This document shows, one piece after another, positions 16,700 to 25,697 of a stretch of 64,000 nucleotides of DNA; within the stretch, counting starts at the first letter, position 1; every line of letters begins with the position of its first letter. The translations under genes were made by a program, and so were the position numbers. The notes under the pieces were generated by a model. That model did not search any database. It was not told the origin of the DNA and worked only from the letters and a program-made list of their open reading frames with translations. Source of the stretch: Clostridiaceae bacterium Marseille-Q4145 (GTDB taxonomy: Bacteria > Bacillota > Clostridia > Lachnospirales > Lachnospiraceae); contig JAGTTP010000002.1 of assembly GCA_018223365.1 (NCBI GenBank), positions 885,501-949,500 on the forward strand, read 5' to 3'.

Positions 16700-18211
16700 T
16701 TATAGTGCTGATAATTCCATAATCTTTTCCTGTGAGAATTCTTCTGCCTTTAACGTTCCTGTAATTCTCTTATTGGAAATCACCATGATTGTATCAGCCA
16801 TGGACATCAGTTCCGGCAGCTCTGATGAAATCATAATAATTCCAACTCCTGATTTTGCGAGGCTGACCATGATTTTATAGATTTCGTATTTGGTAGAAAC
16901 ATCAATTCCTCTGGTAGGTTCGTCAAGAATCAAAACTTTCGGATGACGTGCCATCCATTTCGCCAGTACCACTTTCTGCTGATTTCCACCGGATAATTGC
17001 TGGAGCAGTGTATTTAAAGAAGGAGCCTTAATTTTCAGATCGTTAAAATATTTCTCTGAAAATGCATTTTCTTCTTTCAATTTCATAATCTGATGGTTGG
17101 AAATTGCCTGTAGATTTGGCAATGTAATATTTTCAGCGATGGTCATTCCTGCAACAATACCGTCTACTTTTCGATCCTCTGTCACTAATGCAATTCCATT
17201 GTCAATAGCGTCTTTAGGCGAACGAATCTCCAATTCTTTTCCATCCAACTCTACAGAACCGCTGATTTTTCTATCTTTACCAAAGATCGCATTCACAAGC
17301 TCACTTCTTCCAGCGCCCACAAGTCCAGCCAGACCAAGAATTTCTCCCTTATGAAGTACAAAACTTGCATGATCTACAATTGTTCTATCCGGAATGGACG
17401 GATGTCTTACCGTAAAATCTTTCACTTCCAGAATTGCATCCCCAATAGGAACCGTTTCTTTCGGATAAAAATTCGTAATTTCTCTTCCTACCATGTCTTT
17501 GATAATCTGCTGAGGTGAAGTTTCTTTCAGCGGATATGAAGAAATGGTTTTTCCGTCTCTGATCACCGTGACCCGATCTGCATGCGTAAATACTTCGTCC
17601 ATTTTATGGGTAATCAGGATACAGGCAATACCCTTATCTTTTAATTGATGCAGGATTTCAAATAGTTTATCTGCTTCTTTCGCAGTAAGGGGCGAAGTCG
17701 GTTCGTCCAGAACTAAGATTTTCGGGTTTTTACTCAATGCTCTCGCAATAGACACCAGCTGCTGCTGACTGGCTCCTAACTGTCTTAATGTCGTATCCGG
17801 CTCTACATCCAGGCCAACAAGATCAAGATAATATTTTGTATCTTCCCTTAATTTTTTCCAGTCAATAATTTTTCCTTTTTTCGGCCAGCGTCCAAGAAAC
17901 AGGTTCTCTGCAATGCTCAAATCCAGATGCATGCTGATTTCCTGGTAAATCATACCAATTCCCATTGCTTCAGAGTCAGCTGGTTTCAGGAAATGGCACT
18001 GCGTTCCATTGACATAAATCTCACCTTCATAAGAAGATTCATCATAGGAACCACTCAATACTTTCATTAACGTAGATTTTCCAGCTCCATTTTCGCCACA
18101 AAGCGCATGGATTTCTCCTTCATACGCAGACAGGCTTACCTGATCAAGAGCCAGTACTCCTGGAAAGCGTTTTGTGATATTCTTCATTTCCAAAACAATC
18201 TGATTCTTCAT
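16700..18211 (-). CDS. Sugar ABC transporter ATP-binding protein (RbsA/MglA type)
   Basis: 503 residues with two fused ABC domains. The first (1-245) has Walker A GENGAGKST, signature LGASQQQLVSIARAL and Walker B LVLDEPTSP. The second (250-503) has the degenerate Walker A GLVGAGRSE, signature LSGGNQQKVVLAKW and LILDEPTRG, as is normal in this family. It powers sugar import together with the permease 6 nt upstream and the lipoprotein before that. The order binding protein-permease-ATPase-esterase on one strand marks one operon under the LacI regulator at 20.4-21.4 kb. Confidence 0.95.
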   Translation of the reverse strand: MKNQIVLEMKNITKRFPGVLALDQVSLSAYEGEIHALCGENGAGKSTLMKVLSGSYDESSYEGEIYVNGTQCHFLKPADSEAMGIGMIYQEISMHLDLSIAENLFLGRWPKKGKIIDWKKLREDTKYYLDLVGLDVEPDTTLRQLGASQQQLVSIARALSKNPKILVLDEPTSPLTAKEADKLFEILHQLKDKGIACILITHKMDEVFTHADRVTVIRDGKTISSYPLKETSPQQIIKDMVGREITNFYPKETVPIGDAILEVKDFTVRHPSIPDRTIVDHASFVLHKGEILGLAGLVGAGRSELVNAIFGKDRKISGSVELDGKELEIRSPKDAIDNGIALVTEDRKVDGIVAGMTIAENITLPNLQAISNHQIMKLKEENAFSEKYFNDLKIKAPSLNTLLQQLSGGNQQKVVLAKWMARHPKVLILDEPTRGIDVSTKYEIYKIMVSLAKSGVGIIMISSELPELMSMADTIMVISNKRITGTLKAEEFSQEKIMELSAL

Positions 18212-18217
18212 AAGTCA

Positions 18218-19174
18218 TCACTTGCCTCCGGACATTCTCTTACGTCTGTATGTATCAATTCCAACTGCCAGGATAATAACAATTCCAATGGCAACTTTCT
18301 GCCAGTATGCATTTACTTTCATCATAGTCATGGAAATATTAAGCGTTTCCATGAGGCATGCACCAATAATAGCTCCCGGAATGGTTACCGATCCGCCAAA
18401 CATACTAACTCCACCAATGATCGCTGCTGCAATACAGGTCATTTCCCAACCATTTGCTGCGGCTGCCTGAGCTGTCTCCAATCTGGCTGTTGACAAAATT
18501 CCAGCCATTGAGCAAAACACACCAGAAATTACGAAGGAAATAGAACTAACTAATTTTACATTAATTCCGCAAAGACGGGCAGTTTCTTTATTTCCACCAA
18601 CCGCTAGCAGGGATCTTCCTAAAATGGTGTATTTGAATATCAGAAATGCTCCAACTGCCAAAATCAGAGAAATGTAGATACTCCACGGAATATTAAACGG
18701 ACCATAACTTCCAAGTGCCTTAAATTCAGCTGGAAATCCGGTGATGGATTCTCCTTTTGTCACTACATTGCTCAAGCCTCTTGCCATGTACTGGGTTCCC
18801 AGTGTTGCAATAAAGGCAGGAAGTTCAAATCTGTTCACAATGAATCCATTAAATAATCCGAAAAACAGACCCACACAAAAACCAGCAAGAATTGCAGCCG
18901 GAACCGGTAAGCCCCAGTCCTTTAATGCCAGACCAGTAATCATACCCGATAATGCGTAAATAGATCCGGAAGATACGTCCATCATTCCGCAGGAAAATAC
19001 GAAGGATGCTCCGATAGTTCCCAACAGTGTAATCGATACAGATCTAAACAGCGAAATCATATTTACCGAAGAAATAAATGCATGATTTGCCGCATAGGTA
19101 ACAATCCATAAAATCAACAGCGGAATCAACACACCCATTTCTCTTATCTTCAATACTTTTTTCATGGACTTCAT
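18218..19174 (-). CDS. Sugar ABC transporter permease (RbsC type)
   Basis: 318 residues from the ATG at 19172-19174, chosen for GGAGG 7 nt upstream; a longer frame to 19225 lacks a ribosome site. Eight to ten hydrophobic helices are evident, with the family's central EAA-like region and the conserved IAAAIIGGVSMFGGSVTIPG segment near the C-terminus. It forms the membrane channel of the importer with the adjacent ATPase. Its C-terminal motif can be aligned with the permease stump at 9.7 kb, but the two are clearly different proteins. Confidence 0.93.
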   Translation of the reverse strand: MKSMKKVLKIREMGVLIPLLILWIVTYAANHAFISSVNMISLFRSVSITLLGTIGASFVFSCGMMDVSSGSIYALSGMITGLALKDWGLPVPAAILAGFCVGLFFGLFNGFIVNRFELPAFIATLGTQYMARGLSNVVTKGESITGFPAEFKALGSYGPFNIPWSIYISLILAVGAFLIFKYTILGRSLLAVGGNKETARLCGINVKLVSSISFVISGVFCSMAGILSTARLETAQAAAANGWEMTCIAAAIIGGVSMFGGSVTIPGAIIGACLMETLNISMTMMKVNAYWQKVAIGIVIILAVGIDTYRRKRMSGGK

Positions 19175-19252
19175 GAAATTCCTCCATACCGGATAGATTC
19201 CGGGAAGCCTTTTACTTCCCGGCATCCATCTTTTTCCCTTATTTGCAAGCCT

Positions 19253-20260
19253 TTAGTTTTTATAAGTCTCTACGTTGTCAATGCTTACTGTAATAGTACC
19301 GGTATCAATGCTTTCCTCTTCCAGAGAACCATTGTCAATATATTCTGCCAACATCTTAACCCCAAGGTATCCCATCTGATACGGAGCCTGTACGATGACT
19401 GCATCAATGACACCTTCTCTGATATAAGCAAGAGTTTCTTCCTGATCGTCATAACCAATTAAATGAAGATTTTCAAGATTGTACTCTTTTTTAACTTTTG
19501 CTGCTGCCTGTACGTCGTATGCAGAAGTTCCAAGGACTGCGGTCAGATCCGGATATGTCTGGGCAATGGCTTCCATCTTCTGTACACCGGTTGCCAGATC
19601 TGCATTGGTTTCTTCCATGCACACAATTTCCAGATTCGTATCTTTAATAGCATCTTTGAATGCCTCAATCTCGGTCTGCTCTTTTTCAGAACTTACAGAA
19701 CTTGTCAAAATAGCAACCGTTCCCTCTCCGCCAGTTGCTTTTACCATAGCTTCACCACTACTGTAACCTGCATTATACGGATCGGTTCCTACATAAGCAA
19801 TTCGATTGGTCGTATCGGAGCAGTCAGAATCAATGGTAATTACCGGAATGCCCTGGTCTGCTGCCTCCTGGAGCAGTTTCGGATAGGAATCCAGACCTGC
19901 GTAGCACAGAATTCCATCTGGCTTCGTTGCAATTGCAGATTCCATGTAATTTACAACTTCAGTCGTAAAGGTAGATGCATCGGTCGGTCCGACAATCTGT
20001 GTATTTACATTAAATTCTTTATCTGCTTCTGCGATTCCATCGGAACACATATTCCAATATTCCAGACCAACAATCGGGCATACAAAGATAAACTGTTTGG
20101 TGTCACCGTTTGTTTCTGCGGTATCTGCAGCTTCCGTTGTTTCAGCCGCAGTATCCGATGATGTAGATGCCGTATCTGTACTTGCTGCTCCACCGCATCC
20201 AGCTAATAAAGTGGCTGTTGTAATCGCTGCTACTACCTTAGTTAAAGATTTCTTTTTCAT
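19253..20260 (-). CDS. Sugar-binding lipoprotein of the ABC transporter
   Basis: 335 residues. The signal peptide ends in the lipobox LLAGC, so the mature protein is lipid-anchored at C22 outside the membrane. A Thr/Ser/Ala-rich tether (about 25-55) precedes a two-lobed ribose-type binding domain (QFIFVCPIVGLEYWNMCSDG, GIPVITIDSDC, YVGTDPYNAG, LIGYDDQEETL). It delivers a sugar to the permease/ATPase encoded downstream. Operator-like GCGGG..CCCGC sites lie upstream at 20303-20365, consistent with control by the neighbouring LacI protein. Ligand unknown. Confidence 0.93.
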   Translation of the reverse strand: MKKKSLTKVVAAITTATLLAGCGGAASTDTASTSSDTAAETTEAADTAETNGDTKQFIFVCPIVGLEYWNMCSDGIAEADKEFNVNTQIVGPTDASTFTTEVVNYMESAIATKPDGILCYAGLDSYPKLLQEAADQGIPVITIDSDCSDTTNRIAYVGTDPYNAGYSSGEAMVKATGGEGTVAILTSSVSSEKEQTEIEAFKDAIKDTNLEIVCMEETNADLATGVQKMEAIAQTYPDLTAVLGTSAYDVQAAAKVKKEYNLENLHLIGYDDQEETLAYIREGVIDAVIVQAPYQMGYLGVKMLAEYIDNGSLEEESIDTGTITVSIDNVETYKN

Positions 20261-20302
20261 TTTTACCCTCCTGTGTTGTGTTTAAAATGAATAGTTTTAT
20301 TT

Positions 20303-20366
20303 TTGCGGGGGCGCACCCACAATGTTCAAAAAAATAATATTTATTTGCGGGAACGAACCCGCAAAT
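20303..20366. promoter_or_regulatory. Two LacI-type operator candidates before the ABC operon
   Basis: Site 1 (20303-20322) reads TTGCGGGGGCGCACCCACAA. Site 2 (20343-20366) has arms ATTTGCGGG and CCCGCAAAT around six bases. Both resemble a third site at 21414-21427 in front of the regulator's own gene. On the minus strand site 2 is followed by AT-rich sequence with seven Ts, so it may also act as the regulator gene's terminator. Confidence 0.55.
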
Positions 20367-20378
20367 ATTAAAATACGA

Positions 20379-21413
20379 CTATTCGTCAATATTTTCCGTA
20401 ACTACAATGCTTATTTTGGTGTATTCATTTTCTCCTATTTCTTCATCTGTCAAAAGCTTCTTGCAGATTTTATCAATTGCTGCATATGCCTGTCGCTCCG
20501 GTTCCTGACCAATCAGAATGTCAATCACCCCTTTTTTCATATATGCGATATTGGTCTCTGTCAGGTCGTGACCAATAAAAATGACTTTCTGATTCAGATT
20601 TTCATCTTCAATTGCCTTTGCAACCGTTCCTGCAATTGCAGTCGTCACATATACTGCATCAATTTCCTGGTTCTTTTTTGAAAAAATCCCCCTTATCTTC
20701 GTATACACTTCTTCGCAATCTTCCGGAAAATTTAAGACACCTAAAAACTGCATGTCTTTTCTATTCTGATTGATCACTTCCAAAAATCCTTCGCTACGTT
20801 CATCAATCTGATTCATGATACTGCTGTGTGCCGATACAATCACATATCTGCAATTATTTTTTGCAATTAGTGACATCATCTTCCCTGCAGTTCTACCACT
20901 CTGGAAACCATCATGTCCAATATAACAACAATTCAAATTTCGATCTTGATTATTGAATGTAACTACTTCAATTCCTTTTTCCATGGCTTCTTTCAAAGCC
21001 TCAGTTATTCTTTTCGAATCGTATGGTACAATGGCAAGTCCATCATATTTGCTGTCAATCACGTGTCTGATGATATTTAACTGTGCCTCAATATCAATTT
21101 GCGGCAAAATGTAATCATCCACCGTTACTCCCAGTACCTTATACTCTTCTGCCGCCTTATCAACCCCTTCTTGGATCTGATCCCAGAATTCTTTCTCCTC
21201 ATTATGGAACGTCACCGCAATTCTGTAGTTGCCTTTTCTGGCTAACATTCTTGCTGCTTTATTCGGTTTATAATTCAGTTCTTCAATGCAACGCAGAACC
21301 TTTTCTCTGGTCTCAGCAGATATTCTTCCTCTGTTATGAAGAACCCTGTCAACGGTTCCTCTTCCTACTCCAGCTTTCTTTGCAACGTCTTCAATCGTAA
21401 TTACTTTTTCCAT
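20379..21413 (-). CDS. LacI-family regulator of the sugar ABC operon
   Basis: 344 residues from the ATG at 21411-21413, giving MEKVITIEDVAKKAGVGRGT as the helix-turn-helix start; 14 further upstream codons would run through the promoter region and are rejected. The hinge NYKPNKAARMLAR and a periplasmic-binding-type effector domain (about 62-340) follow. Same strand and immediately upstream of the ABC transporter operon. A GCGGGTGCGCCCCC site covers its own ribosome-binding region, arguing for autorepression, and like sites precede the transporter. Ligand is presumably the transported sugar. Confidence 0.92.
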   Translation of the reverse strand: MEKVITIEDVAKKAGVGRGTVDRVLHNRGRISAETREKVLRCIEELNYKPNKAARMLARKGNYRIAVTFHNEEKEFWDQIQEGVDKAAEEYKVLGVTVDDYILPQIDIEAQLNIIRHVIDSKYDGLAIVPYDSKRITEALKEAMEKGIEVVTFNNQDRNLNCCYIGHDGFQSGRTAGKMMSLIAKNNCRYVIVSAHSSIMNQIDERSEGFLEVINQNRKDMQFLGVLNFPEDCEEVYTKIRGIFSKKNQEIDAVYVTTAIAGTVAKAIEDENLNQKVIFIGHDLTETNIAYMKKGVIDILIGQEPERQAYAAIDKICKKLLTDEEIGENEYTKISIVVTENIDE

Positions 21414-21466
21414 GCGGGTGCGCCCCCTCTTTATCTTCATTATAATATTTTTCATATTTTTGTCAA
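21414..21466 (-). promoter_or_regulatory. Promoter and operator of the second LacI-family gene
   Basis: Minus-strand TTGACA (21461-21466), 16 nt, TATAAT (21439-21444), then the operator-like GCGGGTGCGCCCCC (21414-21427, given on the plus strand) over the ribosome site. The remaining stretch to 21735 is AT-rich; apart from the GGAGG of the MATE gene nothing is recognisable in it. Confidence 0.7.
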
Positions 21467-21735
21467 TTTATTTTTATTTATTTCTGATTTTTTATGAATT
21501 TTTACTATTTTATTTGACTAATTTTATTAGAATAACAATCTATTTTTATCTATTTTTACAGATTTTTCTTCTTGCTATTGCGCTCCCATATGCATTGACA
21601 ATTTCATTTAGTAAACATATGATAAATGAAAATGTATTTGTAAACTACTGAAAATACATGAAATCAAAATTTTCCACATGATCTAAAGTAAGAATTGAAC
21701 AAAAAATGTCATAGACTTCATGGAGGGACAAACCA

Positions 21736-23130
21736 TTGGAACAGGATTATTTAATTAAGAAACCGCCGTTTCAGGCACTTTTTCTATTTGCACTGCCAAT
21801 CATTATCGGCAATTTATTTCAGCAGACTTACACCATGGCGGATTCTGCCATCGTGGGCCGCTTTGTCAGTGAGCAGGCGCTGGCCGCAGTGGGAGCCTCC
21901 TATTCACTGACCAATATTTTTATCTGCGTTGCCATTGGCGGAGGCATGGGTGCTTCTGTCATCGTCAGCCAGTATTTCGGCGCACAGAAATATGACCGCA
22001 TGAAGACTGCCATCTACACGGCATCTCTGGCTTTTCTTGGCTTAAGTCTGCTGCTTGGCATCTTCGGATTATTTTGCAGCCGGGAAATCATGGTTCTTCT
22101 GAACACACCCGCGGATTGTCTTTCCATGGCTTCGGAATATCTGCGGATTTATTTTCTTGGGTTGCCGTTTCTGTTCATGTACAACGTGTTTTCCGCCATG
22201 TTCAATGCCCTTGGAAAATCAAGAATTCCTCTCGGATTTCTCATTTTTTCCTCACTCTTTAATATTGTTCTTGACTATCTTCTGGTAGCCGGTGCCCACA
22301 TGGGTGTCTCCGGGGTAGCGTGGGCAACGCTGATCGCGCAGGGAATTTCAGCAGTTCTGTCCATGCTTGTACTGCTGAAGATTCTGAAAAAAATATCATC
22401 ACCAGTATCTTCCATAGATGACTCTTCTTGTAGTGTCGGAGCAATGACAGCATTTTCAGAGAGCCACTCTGTCTTCGACGGAAAAGAGCTGGTTTCCATG
22501 ACCCGCATTGCCATTCCCTCCATCCTGCAGCAATCCACCGTTTCTATCGGTATGATGCTGGTACAGTCTGTGGTCAACAGCTTCGGATCCGCCGCACTGG
22601 CCGGATTCTCTGCTGCCATGCGTATTGAAAGCATCTGTGTAGTTCCCATGTCAGGCATTGGAAATGCGGTCTCTTCCTACACTGCACAGAATCTGGGTGC
22701 CGGAAAGACGGACCGTGTTGTAAAAGGCTATCATGCTGCTGTCCGGATGGTCATCTTCTGTGCTGTCATCCTGTGCATCAGTATGGAATGCTTTCATCAT
22801 TCACTGATTGCTCTTTTCCTTGGTACCGACGGTGCCACAGAAGCCTTTCTGACCGGAGAAGGTTACCTCACTTTCATGGGATGGTTCTTCTGTATGATCG
22901 GTTTTAAAATGTCCGTAGACGGTCTCCTGCGCGGTTCCGGTGATATGGTCATGTTCACCGTCGCCAACCTGGTCAACCTGTCCATCCGCGTTATCGTCGC
23001 CATGACCTGCGCTCCCCGTTTTGGAATTGCCATGGTCTGGTGCGCCGTTCCCATCGGCTGGACCGCTAACTTTTTGATCTCTTATGCAAGATACCGGACC
23101 GGGAAATGGAAAGAACGCGAGATGGTGTGA
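21736..23130 (+). CDS. MATE-family multidrug/metabolite efflux transporter
   Basis: 464 residues, twelve membrane helices, the usual size. The start is TTG at 21736 with GGAGG at good spacing. The N-terminal half (LFLFALPIIIGNLFQQTYTM ADSAIVGRFV) and the repeat of this pattern around 255-300 (MTRIAIPSILQQSTVSIGMM) show the internal duplication of the MATE fold. Such proteins export cationic drugs or metabolites using Na+ or H+. It is a single gene ended by the terminator hairpin of repeat element B. Substrate not predictable. Confidence 0.92.
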   Translation: MEQDYLIKKPPFQALFLFALPIIIGNLFQQTYTMADSAIVGRFVSEQALAAVGASYSLTNIFICVAIGGGMGASVIVSQYFGAQKYDRMKTAIYTASLAFLGLSLLLGIFGLFCSREIMVLLNTPADCLSMASEYLRIYFLGLPFLFMYNVFSAMFNALGKSRIPLGFLIFSSLFNIVLDYLLVAGAHMGVSGVAWATLIAQGISAVLSMLVLLKILKKISSPVSSIDDSSCSVGAMTAFSESHSVFDGKELVSMTRIAIPSILQQSTVSIGMMLVQSVVNSFGSAALAGFSAAMRIESICVVPMSGIGNAVSSYTAQNLGAGKTDRVVKGYHAAVRMVIFCAVILCISMECFHHSLIALFLGTDGATEAFLTGEGYLTFMGWFFCMIGFKMSVDGLLRGSGDMVMFTVANLVNLSIRVIVAMTCAPRFGIAMVWCAVPIGWTANFLISYARYRTGKWKEREMV

Positions 23131-23198
23131 GACCTGAGCTTTCGGCTCGGTTGCGAACACTTGGGCAGGCACCTGGGTCTCTGTCTCGGTTTACCTCG

Positions 23199-23345
23199 AA
23201 AAAGTTCCTGCGTTTTTTGAATTCGCAGGAACTTTTTTTCACGCAAAGCCAATCGAGACCCACAGAGACTCTTTTCACTGCACAATCTGGCTTGACGCGG
23301 GAACTTTTGACTTCAAAATTTCATATAGACCCGCGAACAAGTTTA
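23199..23345 (-). repeat. Composite intergenic element, copy B (with bidirectional terminator at 23199-23237)
   Basis: Minus-strand reading is close to copy A: GTTCGCGGGTCTATATGA (box 23321-23335), CGCGGG/CCCGCG stem, AAGCCA/TGGCTT middle stem around GTGGGTCTCGAT, then the GTTCCTGCG hairpin with T tracts on both strands. Here the preceding gene ends just at the element edge (TAA at 23343-23345). A short GC-rich stretch with CACCTGGGTCTC lies next to the hairpin at 23155-23198. Confidence 0.75.
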
Positions 23346-24146
23346 CTGACATTGCCCCGTGAGGGAGATGTCCCTCTGGCAGTCGGTCACCACAAAATAA
23401 TCCTTGATCAATCCCTCCACATAAGCCATATCCAGTGGATATTCCTTCGTCTCAAAAGTTAATATCAGATTCACGGATGGAATCCAGCCATGCTCCATAT
23501 ATAACTGCAGTTTTGACAAGGCATTTCTACGGTATGCAGGCTCATCCACCATTCCCAGATGCTCCCAAAGAAACAGCTTTCCTGTTTTCGGATGCCTGAT
23601 TGTAAAATCTGGATAAACTGTCACTTGTCCCAGTTCCAGTTCACTTTCATATCGGAACGGAATTTTGTAATCATGAAGAAGATAGACAATCATAGACTCG
23701 GATTTTGACCGGACATGAATTCCGGCACTTGTACCGTAAATCTTCTGCTCTGGATACTTTTTATTCTGTTCATAAGGGGATTCCATCCAGGACTGAAGGT
23801 CACTGGATTCCGGTTGAAAATAAGGTGCAAGAAGTTCGGCATAAGGATCACCAGGCTTCAACATCTGCTCCGACGAAGATTCCCGATGATGTGACAGATA
23901 ACTGATCACCGCTCGCTCTTCCTGAATCAATTCTTTCATCCGCAGTAACAAATATTTTTTTACTGCAAGCTGTTCTGCATACTTTCGTTTGCTTTTAGGT
24001 AAATATTGACGTTGTTTTCCGTCTTTCTTATACCATTTGACACTAGAGCCATTTTGGAAGCAAAAAATATTTCCCGCGGGTAACTTAAAAATTTGTTTCT
24101 GAATTCGTTCCTTTTCTTTCTGGATTCGCTGCTGTTCTGCAAGCAT
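23343..24146 (-). CDS. Uncharacterised nuclease-like protein (possible PD-(D/E)XK fold)
   Basis: 267 residues from the ATG at 24144-24146. A charged, coiled N-terminal part (1-75, rich in K/E/Q) precedes a domain at about 140-235 with the order SKSE, FRYESELEL, VYPDFTI, LFLWEHLG, which suits the E..D..E-x-K layout of restriction-type nucleases. I do not recognise a named family. The best ribosome site (AGGAGGTGG) is 22 nt before this ATG; an in-frame ATT at 24162-24164 has ideal spacing and might be the real start. No modification or toxin partner is adjacent. The stop codon touches repeat element B. Confidence 0.65.
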   Translation of the reverse strand: MLAEQQRIQKEKERIQKQIFKLPAGNIFCFQNGSSVKWYKKDGKQRQYLPKSKRKYAEQLAVKKYLLLRMKELIQEERAVISYLSHHRESSSEQMLKPGDPYAELLAPYFQPESSDLQSWMESPYEQNKKYPEQKIYGTSAGIHVRSKSESMIVYLLHDYKIPFRYESELELGQVTVYPDFTIRHPKTGKLFLWEHLGMVDEPAYRRNALSKLQLYMEHGWIPSVNLILTFETKEYPLDMAYVEGLIKDYFVVTDCQRDISLTGQCQ

Positions 24147-24245
24147 CTGATAATAAATAGAAATAAGACCACCTCCTGATGTTTTAGAAAATAACAGAAT
24201 TGATAGTCTTATTAAAACATACAGACAAGAAAAAGTAAACTATTT

Positions 24246-24902
24246 TTATAATACTTTACTGCCATTTGCGGTCAGCTTGAATCTTGCTCCGAGCATCTCC
24301 GCCGCGCCCCGGCACATCATCATTCTTCCAAGAAAAATATCAAAATACTCAAACATAGTACAGATATTTTCATCAATCTGCAGATTCAATGCGATGGTCA
24401 TTTTTTCTTTATTCACTTTCAATTTTGCCTCGGTGACTGCATAATTGACACGGTCGTGGATATCAAAGGCAGCCGGTTCTTTGTCACGAACCCGGTTGCG
24501 CCGTACATCCGTCTTGTCCGCAATGATCAGTGCGGCACTGATTACATCGGTTGCTCCACCTGCAGATTCATCATGATGTCCGATGGCAGACATGACTGTT
24601 ATCCGGTCTTCCAGACTCATATCCGTCTTCTTCAGAATCTCACCTGCCAGCAAAGCTCCATATTCTGCATGCTGCTTCCGGTTAATGGCATTTCCAATAT
24701 CATGCATCATCCCGGCAATCTTTGCCAGTTCTATATCATGTTCTGTATAGTCCAGCTTCTTTAAAATATAAGCGGCGCGTTCTGCAACCAACACACAATG
24801 TACTTCTGAGTGATCCGTATAACCGAGAACTCCGAGATTTTCATTTCCTTTTTTTAGATAGGCACGTACTTCTTCATTTTTTCTAATTTCTTTATAAGTC
24901 AA
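24246..24902 (-). CDS. HD-domain phosphohydrolase
   Basis: 218 residues. The metal-binding HD pattern is complete: H31 and H35 in TDHSEVH, H67-D68 in MMHDIGN, H108/H109 in IGHHDES and D128 in IADKTDV. A C-terminal part (about 150-218) with KMTIALNLQIDE resembles a small regulatory or dimerisation region. Family members hydrolyse phosphate esters of nucleotides in the cytosol; the substrate here is unknown. Single gene, convergent with nothing; repeat element C lies on its promoter side. Confidence 0.8.
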   Translation of the reverse strand: MTYKEIRKNEEVRAYLKKGNENLGVLGYTDHSEVHCVLVAERAAYILKKLDYTEHDIELAKIAGMMHDIGNAINRKQHAEYGALLAGEILKKTDMSLEDRITVMSAIGHHDESAGGATDVISAALIIADKTDVRRNRVRDKEPAAFDIHDRVNYAVTEAKLKVNKEKMTIALNLQIDENICTMFEYFDIFLGRMMMCRGAAEMLGARFKLTANGSKVL

Positions 24903-25077
24903 ATTCTTATCCTCCTGACAAGGTATTAGTATAATCCCTGTCGCGGAGGCGCTTCTATCATATAGCTATGAAGTTTTTGTAAAATGGAGGTAAAACCTGT
25001 TGTGGCCGGAAATTCAGAGAACTGTGACCGGAACCAGTGTTGGCCGTCAGAGTACAAGCAGACCGGGCAGTGTCCCT

Positions 25078-25245
25078 GAGCTTGTTCGCGGGTCCACTTA
25101 AGCTTGTTCGCGGGTCTATATGAAATTCTGATGGAAAAAGTTCCCGCGTCAAGTCAGATTTTGCAGTAAAAAGACCCACTGTGGGTCTCGATCAGCTTTG
25201 CATAAAAAAAGTTCCTGCGAAATCAAAAAACGCAGGAACTTTTTC
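25078..25245 (+). repeat. Composite intergenic element, copy C (plus orientation)
   Basis: CGCGGGTCTATATGA (25109-25123), CGCGGG/CCCGCG stem, then GACCCAC/GTGGGTC, a perfect small hairpin at the second box, and the GTTCCTGCG terminator hairpin at 25204-25245. The 5' edge is partly duplicated: AGCTTGTTCGCGGGTC occurs at 25079 and again at 25101. No gene precedes it on the plus strand. The stretch 24903-25077 holds only the promoter side of the HD gene. Confidence 0.75.
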
Positions 25246-25258
25246 GGGAGCAGCCGCA

Positions 25259-25358
25259 CCAGAAGCCCATCCAAGTGGTCGCAGCTGAACCAGGAACCCA
25301 GGCACCCAACTAAGCAGGTGAGTCGGGAACCCAGGTGCTCAACTAAGTGTCCGCATCC
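25259..25358. repeat. Degenerate 33-bp tandem repeat beside element C
   Basis: GGAACCCAGG-type units start at 25293 and 25326, with a weaker unit (AGAAGCCCATCC) about 33 bp before. Position and period match the 34-bp array beside copy A, again next to the terminator hairpin. Confidence 0.55.
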
Positions 25359-25374
25359 GCGGCCCAACCCTTAT

Positions 25375-25632
25375 TTATCCTCTATGGAACAGAGAGAATT
25401 TTTTCTTCTCATATGGCTCTGTTTTTATACCCAGCACGGTGTAGCCAGTTGCCTCAATGGCGCTTTTCAGTTTCTCCTCATCCAGCGGTTCCTCGGCAAT
25501 GATTTCCGTGGTTCCTTTGCTGTGGGAAGAGGTCACTTTCTTCACCTGAAATACTTTTCTGACCGCATCATTCACATGTGCCTCGCACATACCGCATGCC
25601 ATGCCGTCTACATCTAAAGTCATCTTTACCAT
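25375..25632 (-). CDS. Heavy-metal-associated (HMA) domain protein, copper-chaperone-like
   Basis: 85 residues from ATG 25630-25632, preceded by GAGGG. The HMA motif GMACGMCEAHV supplies the C-x-x-C metal site, followed by the beta-alpha-beta pattern ending in AIEATGYTVLGIKTEP. A basic tail (EKKKFSLFHRG) follows. Family members carry Cu(I) or another soft metal to a P-type ATPase or sequester it; none is adjacent here. A DtxR/Fur-like inverted sequence upstream may respond to metal. The stop codon lies close to the tandem array beside element C. Confidence 0.85.
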   Translation of the reverse strand: MVKMTLDVDGMACGMCEAHVNDAVRKVFQVKKVTSSHSKGTTEIIAEEPLDEEKLKSAIEATGYTVLGIKTEPYEKKKFSLFHRG

Positions 25633-25697
25633 AACTGTATCCCTCTTTTCTGTGAAATTCTTTTCCAGCTGCATTTTCTGTTTTCAGCAACTCTGTG

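Noticed and set aside
24958..25367. Two small minus-strand frames over element C
   Set aside because: They are antisense readings of the repeat element and its tandem array; similar peptides appear over copy B only because the DNA is repeated.
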